DNA of 64,000 nucleotides from JAXLQL01 sp046331625 (GTDB taxonomy: Bacteria > Acidobacteriota > Terriglobia > Bryobacterales > Bryobacteraceae), in contig JAXLQL010000038.1 of NCBI GenBank assembly GCA_046331625.1, forward strand, positions 1-64,000, written 5' to 3'. The translations under genes and the position numbers were made by a program. This document shows positions 63,885-64,000 of the stretch, piece by piece. Each line of letters opens with the position of its first letter. The stretch's first letter is position 1. The notes beneath the pieces are model-generated. The model ran no database searches, was not told the origin of the DNA, and saw nothing but the letters and a program-made list of their open reading frames with translations.

Positions 63885-64000
63885 ATGAAACTGCCGCTGG
63901 CCATCGTCGCCGTATCGGCTGCTATCGCCGCCATCGACCCCACTACCGCGCCGCCCCCGGATCACCCCGCGATCCGCTACTCCGAGGACACCGCCGGGAA
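63885..64000 (+). CDS. N-terminus of an exported protein (runs off the window)
   Basis: Only 38 codons are visible: a signal peptide (MKLPLAIVAVSAAIAAI) followed by a Pro-rich, acidic stretch (DPTTAPPPDHPAIRYSEDTA). Family cannot be assigned. It lies divergent from the lectin gene and directly behind the promoter with inverted repeats. Confidence 0.6.
   Translation, partial: MKLPLAIVAVSAAIAAIDPTTAPPPDHPAIRYSEDTAG

Overview
The window reads as high-GC chromosomal DNA of a soil acidobacterium, most likely of the Bryobacterales/Solibacter type. The evidence is a set of families expanded in that group: a very large TonB-dependent receptor with an N-terminal carboxypeptidase-regulatory-like domain (7.9-11.2 kb), an ADOP-type FtsX permease (55.5-57.9 kb), a divergent pair of TPR Ser/Thr kinase and acidobacterial ECF-like sigma factor (0-3.2 kb), a YfbK-type vWA protein, and many secreted beta-propeller and Ig-like proteins. 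This placement is inference from gene content. I see no rRNA, tRNA, CRISPR array, intact insertion sequence or prophage.

Layout. 0-13.3 kb: kinase/sigma pair, an esterase, a secreted CHRD protein with a strong terminator, a PIN toxin/antitoxin pair, a seven-haem cytochrome fused to TPRs, the TonB receptor, an orphan thiG, then a small graveyard: two tandem Rpn/DUF4351 remnants and a ParD/ParE pair whose toxin is cut by a 5-bp duplication. 13.3-16.8 kb: a minus-strand run (ABC exporter, YdcF, a PH-like membrane protein, a CDP-alcohol phosphatidyltransferase). 17-17.9 kb: three small membrane proteins behind a sigma-54-like promoter.

18.2-39.5 kb is the most interesting part. Two tandem large flagellins (the second frameshifted) and a protein of unknown function are followed by thirteen tightly packed co-directional genes. 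These start with a TPR/SPINDLY-type O-GlcNAc-transferase-like protein (GT41) and end with a TPR protein carrying a GT9-like domain. Between them lie a GT2 glycosyltransferase, a fused nucleotidyltransferase/GmhB phosphatase, a HddA-type heptose-phosphate kinase, a RmlC-like epimerase, three NAD-dependent sugar epimerase/dehydratases, a sugar C-methyltransferase, a CmcI-type protein and a two-subunit thiamine-diphosphate E1-like enzyme. I infer a flagellin-glycosylation island that makes a nucleotide-activated heptose-like sugar, modifies or extends it, and attaches it to Ser/Thr of flagellin. The two-carbon (TPP) step is the most novel element. Six or seven one-base frameshifts, mostly in short homopolymers, fall in flagellin 2 and two of the sugar genes; they are either sequence errors or decay.

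39.5-48.1 kb holds a CehA/McbA-type metallohydrolase, beta-propeller enzymes (GH43/32-like, sialidase-like), a histidine kinase with no adjacent regulator, an exported SAM methyltransferase, an SDR, and the relic of an EndoG/NucA-like nuclease. 48.2-57.9 kb encodes cell-surface and signalling proteins: YfbK-type vWA protein, PP2C phosphatase, HYDIN/choice-of-anchor proteins, an OmpA coiled-coil protein and the ADOP permease. 58.7-62.7 kb is a complete circularly permuted ATP-grasp / alpha-E / Anbu proteasome-like / transglutaminase operon, whose first gene appears to start at CTG. The window closes with a two-domain jacalin-like lectin and the start of a further exported protein behind a promoter with nested inverted repeats.

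A recurring regulatory theme is a -10-like hexamer (TAnnnT-like) placed 6-12 nt before a start codon without a clear Shine-Dalgarno sequence. This occurs at eight genes or more and suggests frequent leaderless initiation, while other genes carry normal AGGAGG sites.
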